DNA of 64,000 nucleotides, taken from contig CP011392.1 in assembly GCA_001005265.1 (NCBI GenBank), positions 1,047,902 to 1,111,901 on the forward strand, read 5' to 3'. Numbering within the stretch: position 1 is the stretch's first letter; the number at the start of each line of letters is the position of its first letter. Source of the DNA: Dehalogenimonas sp. WBC-2 (GTDB lineage: Bacteria; Chloroflexota; Dehalococcoidia; Dehalococcoidales; Dehalococcoidaceae). Below are positions 54,682 to 63,677 of the stretch, piece by piece. The notes under the pieces were generated by a model. It was given only the letters and a program-made list of their open reading frames with translations, was not told the origin of the DNA and made no database searches. Made by a program: the position numbers and the translations under genes.

Positions 54682-55593
54682 TTATTTTCGGGCGCGGGGG
54701 TGGGCGTTATCGTAAGCACGGCGTATATGCTCCGAAGTCAGATGTGTATATATTTGAGTTGTCGAGATATTGGCATGACCTAAGAGTTCCTGAACTGAAC
54801 GAAGATCAGCCCCGCCATTCAGCATGTGGGTAGCAAAACTATGGCGCAAGGTATGAGGCGTCACCAAATCTGACAGGCCAGCAGACTTAGCGTATTCTTT
54901 AAGTATTTGCCATAAACCCTGTCGTGTTAATCTCTCGCCGCGGCGATTCAGAAAAAGTGCCTGTTCAGCTTCATCTCTAAGCAAGCGGTGACGGACCTCA
55001 TTAATGTATTCATCAACAATGCGCGCCGCCTGAGGATAGATAGGAATAATACGTTCTTTGCTGCCCTTGCCAAAACAGCGCACCTGGCATTCATTACAGT
55101 CCACATCCTGGACATTTAACCCGATAAGCTCACTGACTCTCATGCCGCTGGCATAAAGCAATTCCAGCATGGCACGGTCACGTTTGGCTTCCTGGCCCCC
55201 GGTCTTAGTCGGCTGCTCGATGAGCATTTTGGCTTGAGTAACAGAAATAGCTCCGGGCAAAGGCTTACCCACTTTGGGGGATTCAATGTTGTCAGTAGGA
55301 TTTTGCCTGACTCTTTTTTCTTCAACCATAAACCCGAAGAAACTCTTGGCTGCTGCCAACTTCCTGACCACCGTAGTCACGGCATAATTACGTTCTTTTA
55401 GATCTAATAAGTATGCAAGCATATCTTGCCGATTGAAATTGTCCCACAAATCCTGAGCACCGCGTTGGCGTAAACACTTGACTCCAAAATCAGCCATTTG
55501 ACCCAGATCATTGTGATAGGCTTCCTTGGTATTACTGGAAAAACCTTTTTCCACGATGAGATAATTCAGGAAATTATCGATGTCGGTTTTCAT
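54682..55593 (-). CDS. xerC: Tyrosine recombinase XerC/XerD
   Basis: Resolves chromosome dimers at dif. 303 residues with an N-terminal SAM-like domain (FLNYLIVEKGFSSNTKEAYHNDL) and the catalytic domain, in which R (ASGMRVSEL), H-x-x-R (TLRHSFATH), H (LLGHANISTTQIYTH) and the final Tyr are all present. I start at the ATG 55593 behind GAGG; an in-frame GTG at 55611 is the alternative. XerC and XerD cannot be told apart here. No integration signature is near, so it is a housekeeping recombinase. Confidence 0.92.
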   Translation of the reverse strand: MKTDIDNFLNYLIVEKGFSSNTKEAYHNDLGQMADFGVKCLRQRGAQDLWDNFNRQDMLAYLLDLKERNYAVTTVVRKLAAAKSFFGFMVEEKRVRQNPTDNIESPKVGKPLPGAISVTQAKMLIEQPTKTGGQEAKRDRAMLELLYASGMRVSELIGLNVQDVDCNECQVRCFGKGSKERIIPIYPQAARIVDEYINEVRHRLLRDEAEQALFLNRRGERLTRQGLWQILKEYAKSAGLSDLVTPHTLRHSFATHMLNGGADLRSVQELLGHANISTTQIYTHLTSEHIRRAYDNAHPRARK

Positions 55594-55736
55594 CCAGGTT
55601 ACCTCGTTCACGCTATTTTATTGTTATGTATTCTAACATAACTACAGAAATGGTCAAAGGACTTTCTGCATCATGGTAAGACCACAATTCAACGCCAATC
55701 GTGTCCTAGCATCTTGTTGTTATGTTAAAATAGACT

Positions 55737-57557
55737 GTGACCACGCCCTATTATATAGAAGAACAGGTGCGACAACTGCCGATCAGCCCCGGCGTCTATT
55801 TGATGAAAGACGAACGCGGACGCATCATCTATGTCGGTAAGGCGGTGAACCTGCGCAACCGCGTCCGTTCCTACTTTCGGGACACCGGCAAACTTGACGG
55901 CAAGACACAACTCCTGGTAGCTGACATACGTGACTTGGAGTTTTTTGTCACCGCTTCCGCGCAGGAAGCGCTCATCCTTGAACTTAACCTCATTAAGCGC
56001 CACCGGCCGCACTACAACATCATGCTCAAGGACGACAAGAGCTACCCTTATCTGCGGATAACACCTGGGGAATGGCCGCGTTTGGAAGTGACTCGACGCT
56101 ATGTAGCGGGCGAGGGAAGGTATTTCGGCCCATTTACCGATACCCGCAGCGTCAATGCGGTGCTGGAGTTGCTGCGCCGCATCTTCCCATTTCGTTCCTG
56201 TAATAAAAACTTAAAGACAGTCAAGCGACCCTGCCTGGAATACGATATGAAGCGCTGTCCGGCGCCATGTACTGGCAAGATTCAGGCTGATGATTACCAG
56301 AAATCAGTAAATCAAATCGTATTGTTCCTGGAAGGGCGGCATGAACAGGTAGTCAGGATACTAAAAAATGAAATGTCGGCGGCGGCTGAAAATCTGGACT
56401 TTGAGCGAGCCGCCTCACTGCGCGACCGCATCCGGGATATAGAAGAGGTCATCGCCGCGCAACGGATCGCCACTCGTGTAAAGGGTGAACTGGACGCTGT
56501 GGCTTATGTCCAAAACGGCGATGAGAGTTACGTAATGGTCTTTTTTATCCGCAGCGGCAAACTTGTTGGCCGGGAATACTTTCTGCTCAAAGGCACTAAG
56601 GATCAACCGCCCGCCGAAGTGATATCAAGTTTCATAGGCCAATTCTACAATGGGGCAACTTATCTGCCGCCTCAGGTACTTCTTGCGCATCAGCCTCATG
56701 ACCAGAAGGTGTTGGAAACCTGGTTGTCCATCCGCCGGGGCAGTCAGGTCAAACTAACCGTGCCGCAACGTGGGCCGCGTCTGGAACTTATGGCTATTGT
56801 CGCAGATAATGCCCAAAAAGGGTTGGAACAGTATAAGCTAAAACGTCTGCTAACCGGCGCGGACGATGCTCAGGCAGCGCTCGGTGAATTGGCGGCAATC
56901 CTGAAGTTGGGCCGCCCTCCACATCGTGTGGAGGGTTATGATATCTCCAATATTCAGGGGCAACTGGCGGTAGGCAGCATGGTGGTATTCAATGACGGCA
57001 AACCAGACTCTAAATATTACCGCCGCTTCAGAATTAAAACAGTGCCCGGCGCCGATGATTTCGCCATGATAAAAGAGATCATTGGGCGGCGTTTCGCGCA
57101 TAGTACTGATAATGACGGTGGCAAATGGAGCGTCCTTCCTGACCTGGTTCTTATCGACGGCGGCAAAGGCCAACTTGCCGCAGCGGTTGAGGCTCTCAAG
57201 GAAAAGAATGCCGGGGACTTGCCTATAATTGGCCTGGCCAAGGAACGAGAGGAAATCTTTCTACCGCGGCAATCCAAACCAATAACACTTGATGAACGTT
57301 CTCCTGCCCGCCGCCTATTACAACGTGTCCGGGATGAGGCGCACCGGTTCGCCTTGGGCTACCACGGCACGCTGAGACAAAAAGCGGCCATAGGCTCAGC
57401 CCTTGACACCGTTCCAGGCATAGGACCCGCCAGACGGCGGGCGTTGATCAAACAGTTTGGCTCAGTGGCAGGCATCAAAGAGGCCTCCTATGAAGAACTC
57501 GCTGCCATAAAAGGGATTACGGCTAGGCTTGCCCGTTTAATTAAAGAGAGTTTATAA
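55737..57557 (+). CDS. uvrC: UvrABC system protein C
   Basis: Dual-incision nuclease of nucleotide excision repair. 606 residues. The GIY-YIG domain is at the N terminus (SPGVYLMKDERGRIIYVGKAVNLRNRV), with KPCLEYDMKRCPAPCTG-like Cys region, UVR motif AENLDFERAASLRDRI, RNase H-like domain (GYDISNIQG, DLVLIDGGKGQL) and C-terminal helix-hairpin-helix (TVPGIGPARRRALI). The GTG start lies 5 bases after a TAAAAT -10, so probably leaderless. Confidence 0.96.
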   Translation: MTTPYYIEEQVRQLPISPGVYLMKDERGRIIYVGKAVNLRNRVRSYFRDTGKLDGKTQLLVADIRDLEFFVTASAQEALILELNLIKRHRPHYNIMLKDDKSYPYLRITPGEWPRLEVTRRYVAGEGRYFGPFTDTRSVNAVLELLRRIFPFRSCNKNLKTVKRPCLEYDMKRCPAPCTGKIQADDYQKSVNQIVLFLEGRHEQVVRILKNEMSAAAENLDFERAASLRDRIRDIEEVIAAQRIATRVKGELDAVAYVQNGDESYVMVFFIRSGKLVGREYFLLKGTKDQPPAEVISSFIGQFYNGATYLPPQVLLAHQPHDQKVLETWLSIRRGSQVKLTVPQRGPRLELMAIVADNAQKGLEQYKLKRLLTGADDAQAALGELAAILKLGRPPHRVEGYDISNIQGQLAVGSMVVFNDGKPDSKYYRRFRIKTVPGADDFAMIKEIIGRRFAHSTDNDGGKWSVLPDLVLIDGGKGQLAAAVEALKEKNAGDLPIIGLAKEREEIFLPRQSKPITLDERSPARRLLQRVRDEAHRFALGYHGTLRQKAAIGSALDTVPGIGPARRRALIKQFGSVAGIKEASYEELAAIKGITARLARLIKESL

Positions 57558-57642
57558 CCACACCCTGTCAGATACCGAGAGTCAAGACCATACGCAATCA
57601 TAAGAACTAAAACACTGCCTTTATTTGAATCAGGAGGAATAG

Positions 57643-58533
57643 ATGAACTGGTGGCTGGTATTCTTCGCAATTGATCTGGTTTTTGGCATCTTGATAACTG
57701 TTTGGATATCACAACAAGCCAATAAATGGTCTCAGTCCCAGCGCAAAGAAGAAAAGGATTTGTTATCTGCCGCAATTCCCAGCGATGCACGGTTTCAACC
57801 TAGAGATACCAGCCATTTGCCTGCGCCAGTTCAGCGTTACCTTAATAAAAGTATCAAAGAAGGTACACCTTACATCAGCACCGCCCGCTTGCGTCAAAGC
57901 GGAAAATTTCGTTTCAACAACCGCTGGATCAAATTTAACGCAAGCCAGTATTATTCGGTTGAGCCACCGGCCTTCAACTGGACCGCCAAAATGAAGCTCG
58001 GTCCAGCCTGGATTACCGCCCGGGACCGTTACATCAATGGTAAGGGGAATATGTTGATCAAAATACTTTCGGCTTTGCCGCTATTTGATGTCAGCGGCAA
58101 AGAGATGGATCACGCCTCATTAGTGCGTCATTTTTCGGAACTGCCATGGCTGCCCACCGCTTTACTCAGTAATAACATCCAATGGCAGGCAATAGATGAC
58201 CGGTCAGCCAAAGCCATCTTAAGCGATGGCAAGCTTGCAGTAGCCTGCACCTTTCACTTCAATGAAAAGGATGAGATTGATGGTTTCGTAACGCCAAGCC
58301 GTTTTCGCTCCGATACCGGCAAGATGACTCCATGGTCAGGTACATTTGGCAATTATCAAGATTTCGGCAATGTTCGCATACCTACCACGGGCAGCGCCGC
58401 ATGGAACACCCCAGAAGGAAATTTTGAGTATATAAACATTAACATAGAAAATGCCGAATTTAACACACCGGCCAGTGATTGTTTTGCTGCGCTGCAATGG
58501 AATCATCATCACATTGTCGTTGTGTCTTTGTGA
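57643..58533 (+). CDS. DUF6544 family protein
   Basis: 296 residues. One N-terminal membrane helix (LVFFAIDLVFGILITVWI) is followed by a soluble domain with LPAPVQRYLNKSI, RLRQSGKFRF, FNWTAKMKLGPAWITARDRYINGKGNMLIKIL and ELPWLPTALL. These are hallmarks of the family formerly called DUF6920/DUF6544. Its function is not established. AGGAGGAA lies 6 bases before the ATG. Monocistronic. Confidence 0.82.
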   Translation: MNWWLVFFAIDLVFGILITVWISQQANKWSQSQRKEEKDLLSAAIPSDARFQPRDTSHLPAPVQRYLNKSIKEGTPYISTARLRQSGKFRFNNRWIKFNASQYYSVEPPAFNWTAKMKLGPAWITARDRYINGKGNMLIKILSALPLFDVSGKEMDHASLVRHFSELPWLPTALLSNNIQWQAIDDRSAKAILSDGKLAVACTFHFNEKDEIDGFVTPSRFRSDTGKMTPWSGTFGNYQDFGNVRIPTTGSAAWNTPEGNFEYININIENAEFNTPASDCFAALQWNHHHIVVVSL

Positions 58534-58559
58534 TCGTGCCCTACAGCATGACACCAAAA

Positions 58560-59336
58560 TTAAACGCTAGACGATTGGACATTTTCTCCCGGGTCAATTG
58601 CTTTTTCTAGGAAATGAGCTGCTACCACCGCTGCGGTTGTCCGGTTGGCGGCCCCTAGCTTGGACATGATATCAGAGACATACTTTTTTACAGAAGCAAC
58701 TGACACTCCGAGCTTGATGGCAATCTCTTTATTAGAAAGGCCTTTGCTTAAAAAGGCCATAGTTTCCAACTCTTTTGGTGCAAACTGTTCACTATTAATG
58801 CCTGATTTAACCATAGCCGCTTCAAGATGCCCGGCATCCCGGCTGGTAGTTCCGCCTCTCTTAAGATAACCAAGCCCTACCACTGCAGAATAGAGCAATT
58901 CGGGGTCCCAAACCGTTCCCTTATTTGCGACAGTCTTTATGGCATTGCTGATCAAGTCCTTGGAAGAATCTTTGGTAATGAAGCCAGACACCTTATTCTG
59001 AAGGGCTTCTGCCAGGTATATTTCGTTACCGTACCCGGTAATTATCAGCACGTTGATTTCAGGATGCTTGGCAGTGATCGTGGCCGCCATCTGTAGGCCA
59101 TCCATCCCTTCCAGTCTGAAATCCATCAAAACAACATCCGGCCTCAGTTCTTCTATCCGTTCGAGTGCATCTTCACCGCCAGCAGATTCACCCGCCCATT
59201 CAAGTCCTGGTTCCTCTGATAAAAGCATCCGGAGTCCGTTACGTACAATTGGATGGTCATCTACAAGAAATACCCTCACATCTTTACTCTTGGTCACATA
59301 ACTTTCGTCATTTTGTGTCTGAGTATCGTGTTCCAT
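58560..59336 (-). CDS. NarL/LuxR family response regulator
   Basis: 258 residues. The receiver domain (DVRVFLVDDHPIVRNGLRMLL) has the phosphoacceptor Asp in DVVLMDFRLEGMDG. The C-terminal LuxR-type helix-turn-helix is FAPKELETMAFLSKGLSNKEIAIKLGVSVASVKKYVSDI. With the PAS histidine kinase at 62139-63536 it flanks the reductive dehalogenase gene, the usual arrangement of rdh regulators in Dehalococcoidia. It is divergent from the lipoprotein-rdhA genes and likely controls them. A TTGCTT-N17-TACAGT promoter may lie about 60 bases upstream. Confidence 0.9.
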   Translation of the reverse strand: MEHDTQTQNDESYVTKSKDVRVFLVDDHPIVRNGLRMLLSEEPGLEWAGESAGGEDALERIEELRPDVVLMDFRLEGMDGLQMAATITAKHPEINVLIITGYGNEIYLAEALQNKVSGFITKDSSKDLISNAIKTVANKGTVWDPELLYSAVVGLGYLKRGGTTSRDAGHLEAAMVKSGINSEQFAPKELETMAFLSKGLSNKEIAIKLGVSVASVKKYVSDIMSKLGAANRTTAAVVAAHFLEKAIDPGENVQSSSV

Positions 59337-59684
59337 AATTCTGCACCAACCGTTATTCAGTATCAGCTTTACTTAACTGTAACGCATTCAACTTAATGAA
59401 GCAAGAACTATAACTAACCAATGATAGTTCCACATGTAGGAATTCTAGTAGACAACTGCGTACTTGGTTGTTATTATCCATATTTCTATCATCTAATATC
59501 TATGTGGCTATGATTAATATTATTTTGTCTATTATGCAATAGTCTATCTAAATCTACTTAATACTTAGTTTAATTACGTATAATGGCGGATATGCAAATA
59601 TGTTTTCAAGTATTAAACTCTAATGTTAGTAAGATAACAATATGCAACACTCTTATTTCCGGCTCAATTGTTTATTTAGTTCCA
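59337..59684. other. AT-rich intergenic region of the rdh island
   Basis: About 350 bases, visibly richer in A and T than the neighbours (runs such as TAATATTATTTTG). It must hold the divergent promoters of the response regulator and the rdhA side; a TATAAT at 59579-59584 is the best plus-strand -10. Composition change is consistent with horizontal acquisition or a regulator-rich control region. Confidence 0.45.
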
Positions 59685-59809
59685 CGGCAAGCCTTGTGGT
59701 GGGGGAAACCGGGGTGTCATTGCTGCGCGACTCAGCCTGTGACTTTGTACTGTGAAACCCCTCCCGTGAGCTTCCCGGGCGTAATCGGGGTTCACCACCA
59801 GGCTTGCCG
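59685..59809 (+). ncRNA. Structured multi-branched RNA upstream of the lipoprotein-rdhA genes
   Basis: A 17-bp closing stem with one mismatch (59685-59701 with 59793-59809; CGGCAAGCCT against AGGCTTGCCG at the ends) encloses two more helices: GTCA/TGAC stacked on GCTG/CAGC (59716-59743), and GTGAAACCCC/GGGGTTCAC with an inner CCCG/CGGG (59752-59795). A GGGGGAAACCGGGG strand joins them. Parts recall the cobalamin riboswitch core, but the canonical B12 box is not intact. It is followed by the AAGGAGG of the lipoprotein gene 50 bases on. A riboswitch for corrinoid would suit RdhA, but this is a guess. Confidence 0.55.
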
Positions 59810-59871
59810 ATTCTTTTCCTTCCCAATTTTGTATCAGAAGCCGCAACAACCGCTAAGGAGGTAATTAGTTC

Positions 59872-60408
59872 ATGCACACTACCAGGCATAGTTTCAAGAA
59901 GTCAGCGCCAATCGGCGTCGTCTCACTACTGATCTGCATTGCAGCCTTGTCCGGCTGTAACGGCTTTGCACTTAACCTCAATTCCGATCCAAATACCAGT
60001 CTCCTCAATAATAATACCCCTATTATTGAGGAGATCACATGGATAGATATGTCAGCTGAAGAGCTTATTGCCAACTATGAACAATACATCGGTAAGGAAG
60101 TTTATGTCCGCAATACTGTTATCGTCAGTAAATCCAAGCCTTATGTGATGGTTGGCGGAGGTGCTATCCGTGCCGAACTTAAAGATGCGGATTACGTGAA
60201 CTATCTGGCAGTCACTGACACTGTGGAAGTGCGCGGTATCGTGGCAGGACTGGATGAAGACGGCGCAATCCTGATTCCGAACGCTCACATGAATGTCCAA
60301 TTCAGTTGCTTCCCACGCTTGCACGCCGGGAATGACATCGGCAATGACTACCCCGTCACCACCGGCGACAACGAAATAGCCTCTGAAGGTATAGGCCAAA
60401 ATAGCTAG
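59872..60408 (+). CDS. OB-fold lipoprotein beside rdhA
   Basis: 178 residues. The signal peptide ends in the lipobox ALSGC (Cys29), so it is anchored outside the membrane. The mature part (ITWIDMSAEELIANYEQYIGKEVYVRNTV, then a strand-rich stretch ending VEVRGIVAGLDEDGAILI) reads like a tRNA_anti-like OB-fold. The C-terminal 40 residues are polar. AAGGAGG precedes the ATG. It lies 107 bases before rdhA on the same strand, in the place where a membrane anchor gene might be expected, and may be an accessory factor. Confidence 0.7.
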   Translation: MHTTRHSFKKSAPIGVVSLLICIAALSGCNGFALNLNSDPNTSLLNNNTPIIEEITWIDMSAEELIANYEQYIGKEVYVRNTVIVSKSKPYVMVGGGAIRAELKDADYVNYLAVTDTVEVRGIVAGLDEDGAILIPNAHMNVQFSCFPRLHAGNDIGNDYPVTTGDNEIASEGIGQNS

Positions 60409-60515
60409 TGACACTTGGACCTATAAGGAGGTGATTGCCGTAGCAATATAAGCCGGATCATTGGAAATATCTATCTCACAACTGTAATTTAAAAGTTAAA
60501 AACAAGGAGAATCTA

Positions 60516-62015
60516 ATGACAAAGTTCCACAGCACAGTAAGTCGTAGGGATTTTATGAAGCTCATGGCTGTCGCCACCGGTGGCATCGGCGCCGCCGCTG
60601 CCGTTACTCCCGTTTTCCATGATGTTGATGAACTCATCTCCACCGGTGCCACCATGCAGAAACGCCCCTGGTGGGTTAAAGAGCGCGAAGCACATAAACC
60701 AACCACTGAGATCGATTGGGACATCATGAGCCGCCCTAATCCCACCAACACCGGACAGCAGACCGAAATGTGGGCCTACTATCACGGCCAAGCCCGCGCC
60801 GATGCCGCTTCTTCCAAGGGCGCGGCTGCCAATGAAGCCAGTATAGCCGCCAACGATCCTGGTTTCACTTACCGCACTCGGGCGCTAAAAGCCACTGTAA
60901 CCAGAAACTGGGGTGCCTATGTCAGTAAGTCCTGGGCTGGTGCAACTACTAATTCCACCTGGACCAAAGGCGGCGGTACCGTTTACAATGGTGTTGCCAC
61001 TCCTGAGGATCGCGGTGAACCCAAATGGAACGGTACACCGGAAGAAAACAGCCACATGCTGAATGCCTATCAGAAATATGTCGGGGCCGCTATCAGCGGC
61101 TATGGTGAGTTCAGTGACCTGGACCGCAACAAACTGCTCTGCACCAATGTCAAACACAATGCCAGCCGGAAATTCCTCATAGATGACACCGCAGACACCG
61201 CATATGAGACTGCTAATGGCGACAAGGTCGTCCCGGGCAAAAACCAAATGTATCATCTGGTTCACTGGGAGCATATGTCTCATGAAATGTCCCGTGCCAC
61301 TCCTTCCCATAGTGGCGTATTTAATAGTTCTGATTTCGTGGCCACTTCCCTTAAACCGTCTGTCTTTAACTTCCTGCGTTATCTCGGTTATCAGATGATC
61401 GGCGACGGCGGAGACTCTAACTACCCCTTCGTTGAAGTCGCTGTAGCCAACCTCACCGGCGTCTGTGAAAGCTCCCGCCAGAACCTTTATGGCCTGACAC
61501 CGGAACTCGGTCCTATCGGCCGCATTCATTCCTACATCACCGATTTCCCGGTTGAACCCACCCATCCCATTGATGCCGGTCAGTTCAAGTTCTGCGCCGA
61601 CTGCGGCAAGTGCGCCCGCGCCTGCCCGCCCAAGGTTATTAACTTTGACAGAGAACCATCATGGGATATCCCGGATATCAACGGCAAACCCAACCTGATG
61701 CATAATCGCGGCACTAAAGAATACTGGAGCGACGGCGCCCTATGCCGCCTGTTCCGCACCGAGGCCAACGGCTGCAATGTATGCTGGGGCAACTGTACTT
61801 TCACCACCAATAAGGGTGCCATGGTACATGAAGTCATCCGCGGCACCATTGCCAATGTTGGCATCGGACCACTCAACCACTTCTTCTTCCAGATGGGTGA
61901 GTTGTTCGATTACGGTGCTGATTCCCAAAAAGCTGAGGACTGGTGGGATCGTTCCTTCCCTGTTCTGGGTATGGACACTACCGTCACCTCTTTCGACGGT
62001 GGCTACAGAAAATAG
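60516..62015 (+). CDS. rdhA: Reductive dehalogenase catalytic subunit
   Basis: Corrinoid- and iron-sulfur-dependent terminal reductase of organohalide respiration, exported to the outer face of the membrane. 499 residues. The twin-arginine signal SRRDFMKLMAVATGG is near the N terminus, followed by the RPWWVKEREAHKPTTEIDW segment found in Dehalococcoidia RdhA. The two 4Fe-4S sites are at CADCGKCARACPP (C-x2-C-x2-C-x3-CP) and, with longer spacing, Cys-x9-CNVCWGNC. AAGGAG lies 6-7 bases before the ATG. No rdhB anchor gene is found on either side. The halogenated substrate cannot be deduced. Confidence 0.97.
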   Translation: MTKFHSTVSRRDFMKLMAVATGGIGAAAAVTPVFHDVDELISTGATMQKRPWWVKEREAHKPTTEIDWDIMSRPNPTNTGQQTEMWAYYHGQARADAASSKGAAANEASIAANDPGFTYRTRALKATVTRNWGAYVSKSWAGATTNSTWTKGGGTVYNGVATPEDRGEPKWNGTPEENSHMLNAYQKYVGAAISGYGEFSDLDRNKLLCTNVKHNASRKFLIDDTADTAYETANGDKVVPGKNQMYHLVHWEHMSHEMSRATPSHSGVFNSSDFVATSLKPSVFNFLRYLGYQMIGDGGDSNYPFVEVAVANLTGVCESSRQNLYGLTPELGPIGRIHSYITDFPVEPTHPIDAGQFKFCADCGKCARACPPKVINFDREPSWDIPDINGKPNLMHNRGTKEYWSDGALCRLFRTEANGCNVCWGNCTFTTNKGAMVHEVIRGTIANVGIGPLNHFFFQMGELFDYGADSQKAEDWWDRSFPVLGMDTTVTSFDGGYRK

Positions 62016-62055
62016 CAGCTATTTGCGAGATATCATGTCATTTGCCTGAAAACAC

Positions 62056-62091
62056 AAAAAGAGGGAGAGCATCAAAGCTCTCCCTCTTTTT
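62056..62091. terminator. Terminator after rdhA
   Basis: A perfect 15-bp stem AAAAAGAGGGAGAGC (62056-62070) with GCTCTCCCTCTTTTT (62077-62091) around ATCAAA. It has A and T tracts on both sides, so it can serve both rdhA and the convergent kinase gene. Confidence 0.9.
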
Positions 62092-62138
62092 GTTATACCG
62101 AATACTTATTATTGCATGATTCCACTAAGCCACTAATT

Positions 62139-63536
62139 TCACTTTATCCCCACCGAAACTGGCATAATTGGCAACCTGACAACAATTTTTGTCCCAGCAC
62201 CCGGACGACCCGATATGTTAAAGGTACCCCCAATTATTTCAGCACGGCGGCGCATGCTGTCCAATCCACCATGTCCCCAGGCCGTATCCTTCCTGGTATT
62301 AAAACCAGGTCCATCATCGATTATTTCAAGTTTTATCCAACCTCGCCATTCCTTAATTTGCACTTCCACTTTATTTGCGCCTACCGCGTGTTTCTTTATA
62401 TTGAGTAAAGCCTCATGTGCGATACGGTACAGCGTGGATTGCACGGTACCGTGAGGGTCATGTAATAAGTTATTCTTCAAGTCTGTTTCACACCCGATTA
62501 CTTCGGCAATCGAATTCAAATCCCAACTGATAAGCTTTATAAGTCCATACCGTTCCAACGTAGTCGGGTAGAGCTCGGTCATAATCGTTCTTGTTTCATG
62601 AAGAATATCTTTTACTCCCCCTGAAAGTTCTTCGAGCAACGTACGTCCATCCTTGGAAGTGAATGGCATTAGACGCTGGGTTTGATGGCTTATAGCTGTC
62701 AGGCTCTGAACAACCCGGTCGTGAATCTCCAGGGCGATCCATTCCCGTTCTTCATCTTGGGCTTTGACATAGGCAGTTGCTATATTTCTGAGCTTCTGCT
62801 GGCTATTTTTAAGTTGGTTCTCCATCTCTTTTATCTTACCAATGTCTACAGATAATCCTAATACCCCTATAATTTCATTATATCTATCTTGTAACGGTTT
62901 GGTACGTACCAGATAAGTTGTCCGGCCTACAGGTGATTCATATTCGTATGTTGATGGAAAACCTTTCAAGGCTCTGCGATGAGCTTTGATTCCTGCTGAA
63001 CTTCTGGGTGTTCGCCCTAATATATCTGCGTTATTTTCTCTCCAAAGGATTGCAGCAGACCCTGCAAAATGGGTATATACCAGATTTTTGTCCGTTGTCC
63101 AGATATATCCAGGCAATTCATCTAATATCAATTTTAACCGGGCTTCACTTTCAAGAAAGGCTTCTTCAGCTTGTTTCCTGACCGATATATCCCGAATAAA
63201 TACTGCCAGATATTCATTCTGACCGGCCCTAAAATAGTGGCTTGTGATTTCCGTTGGCATGAGTCTGCCCGAGTTAGTTTTAAAAACCGATTCATCCTTC
63301 TGTGCAGTATCATTTCGCTTGAGCGTTTCCCACCGTAACAGAAATGCTTCTCTTGTGAAATTTACATCAATATCAGCCAGGCTTAATGAAAGACATCCTA
63401 TAGGTGAATATTCCAGAATAGCTGCCATGGCCTGGTTCACATAGACAAAATGTCCGTTGATATCCAGCCAGCCAACAGGCACCCCTGCTTTCCCAAGCAG
63501 GGATTGGCAAACATCCATTACGACATCGGTATTCAT
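62139..63536 (-). CDS. PAS-domain sensor histidine kinase
   Basis: 465 residues from the ATG at 63536 (the longer frame to 63659 adds residues with no domain support). Two PAS domains (AGVPVGWLDINGHFVYVNQAMAAIL; ARLKLILDELPGYIWTTDKNLVY) are followed by a short coiled coil, a HisKA_3 dimerisation domain with EIHDRVVQSL (phosphoacceptor His), and HATPase_c (EALLNIKKHAVGANKVEV, DDGPGFN, GHGGLDSMRRRAEIIGG). No membrane helix is present, so it senses a cytoplasmic signal. It is the natural partner of the NarL-type regulator on the other side of rdhA. Confidence 0.92.
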   Translation of the reverse strand: MNTDVVMDVCQSLLGKAGVPVGWLDINGHFVYVNQAMAAILEYSPIGCLSLSLADIDVNFTREAFLLRWETLKRNDTAQKDESVFKTNSGRLMPTEITSHYFRAGQNEYLAVFIRDISVRKQAEEAFLESEARLKLILDELPGYIWTTDKNLVYTHFAGSAAILWRENNADILGRTPRSSAGIKAHRRALKGFPSTYEYESPVGRTTYLVRTKPLQDRYNEIIGVLGLSVDIGKIKEMENQLKNSQQKLRNIATAYVKAQDEEREWIALEIHDRVVQSLTAISHQTQRLMPFTSKDGRTLLEELSGGVKDILHETRTIMTELYPTTLERYGLIKLISWDLNSIAEVIGCETDLKNNLLHDPHGTVQSTLYRIAHEALLNIKKHAVGANKVEVQIKEWRGWIKLEIIDDGPGFNTRKDTAWGHGGLDSMRRRAEIIGGTFNISGRPGAGTKIVVRLPIMPVSVGIK

Positions 63537-63677
63537 TAAATAGCCCTTTTTAGAATTGTAATCAATAACAATAATTTGATTTACACGACAACGGCAACAC
63601 CTGAGACCCCAGACCGACAGCCTGAGTTCAGAATATACGCGGCCTGTCTGGTTTGTCAATCACTTATGATTCAGTTT

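Noticed and set aside
54682..55593. Integrase of a mobile element
   Set aside because: The recombinase is of the XerC/D size and sequence type, with no attachment site, tRNA or phage genes nearby.
59685..59809. Cobalamin riboswitch
   Set aside because: Position and some core strings are suggestive, but the conserved B12 box and the full core are not intact, so it is listed only as an unassigned RNA.
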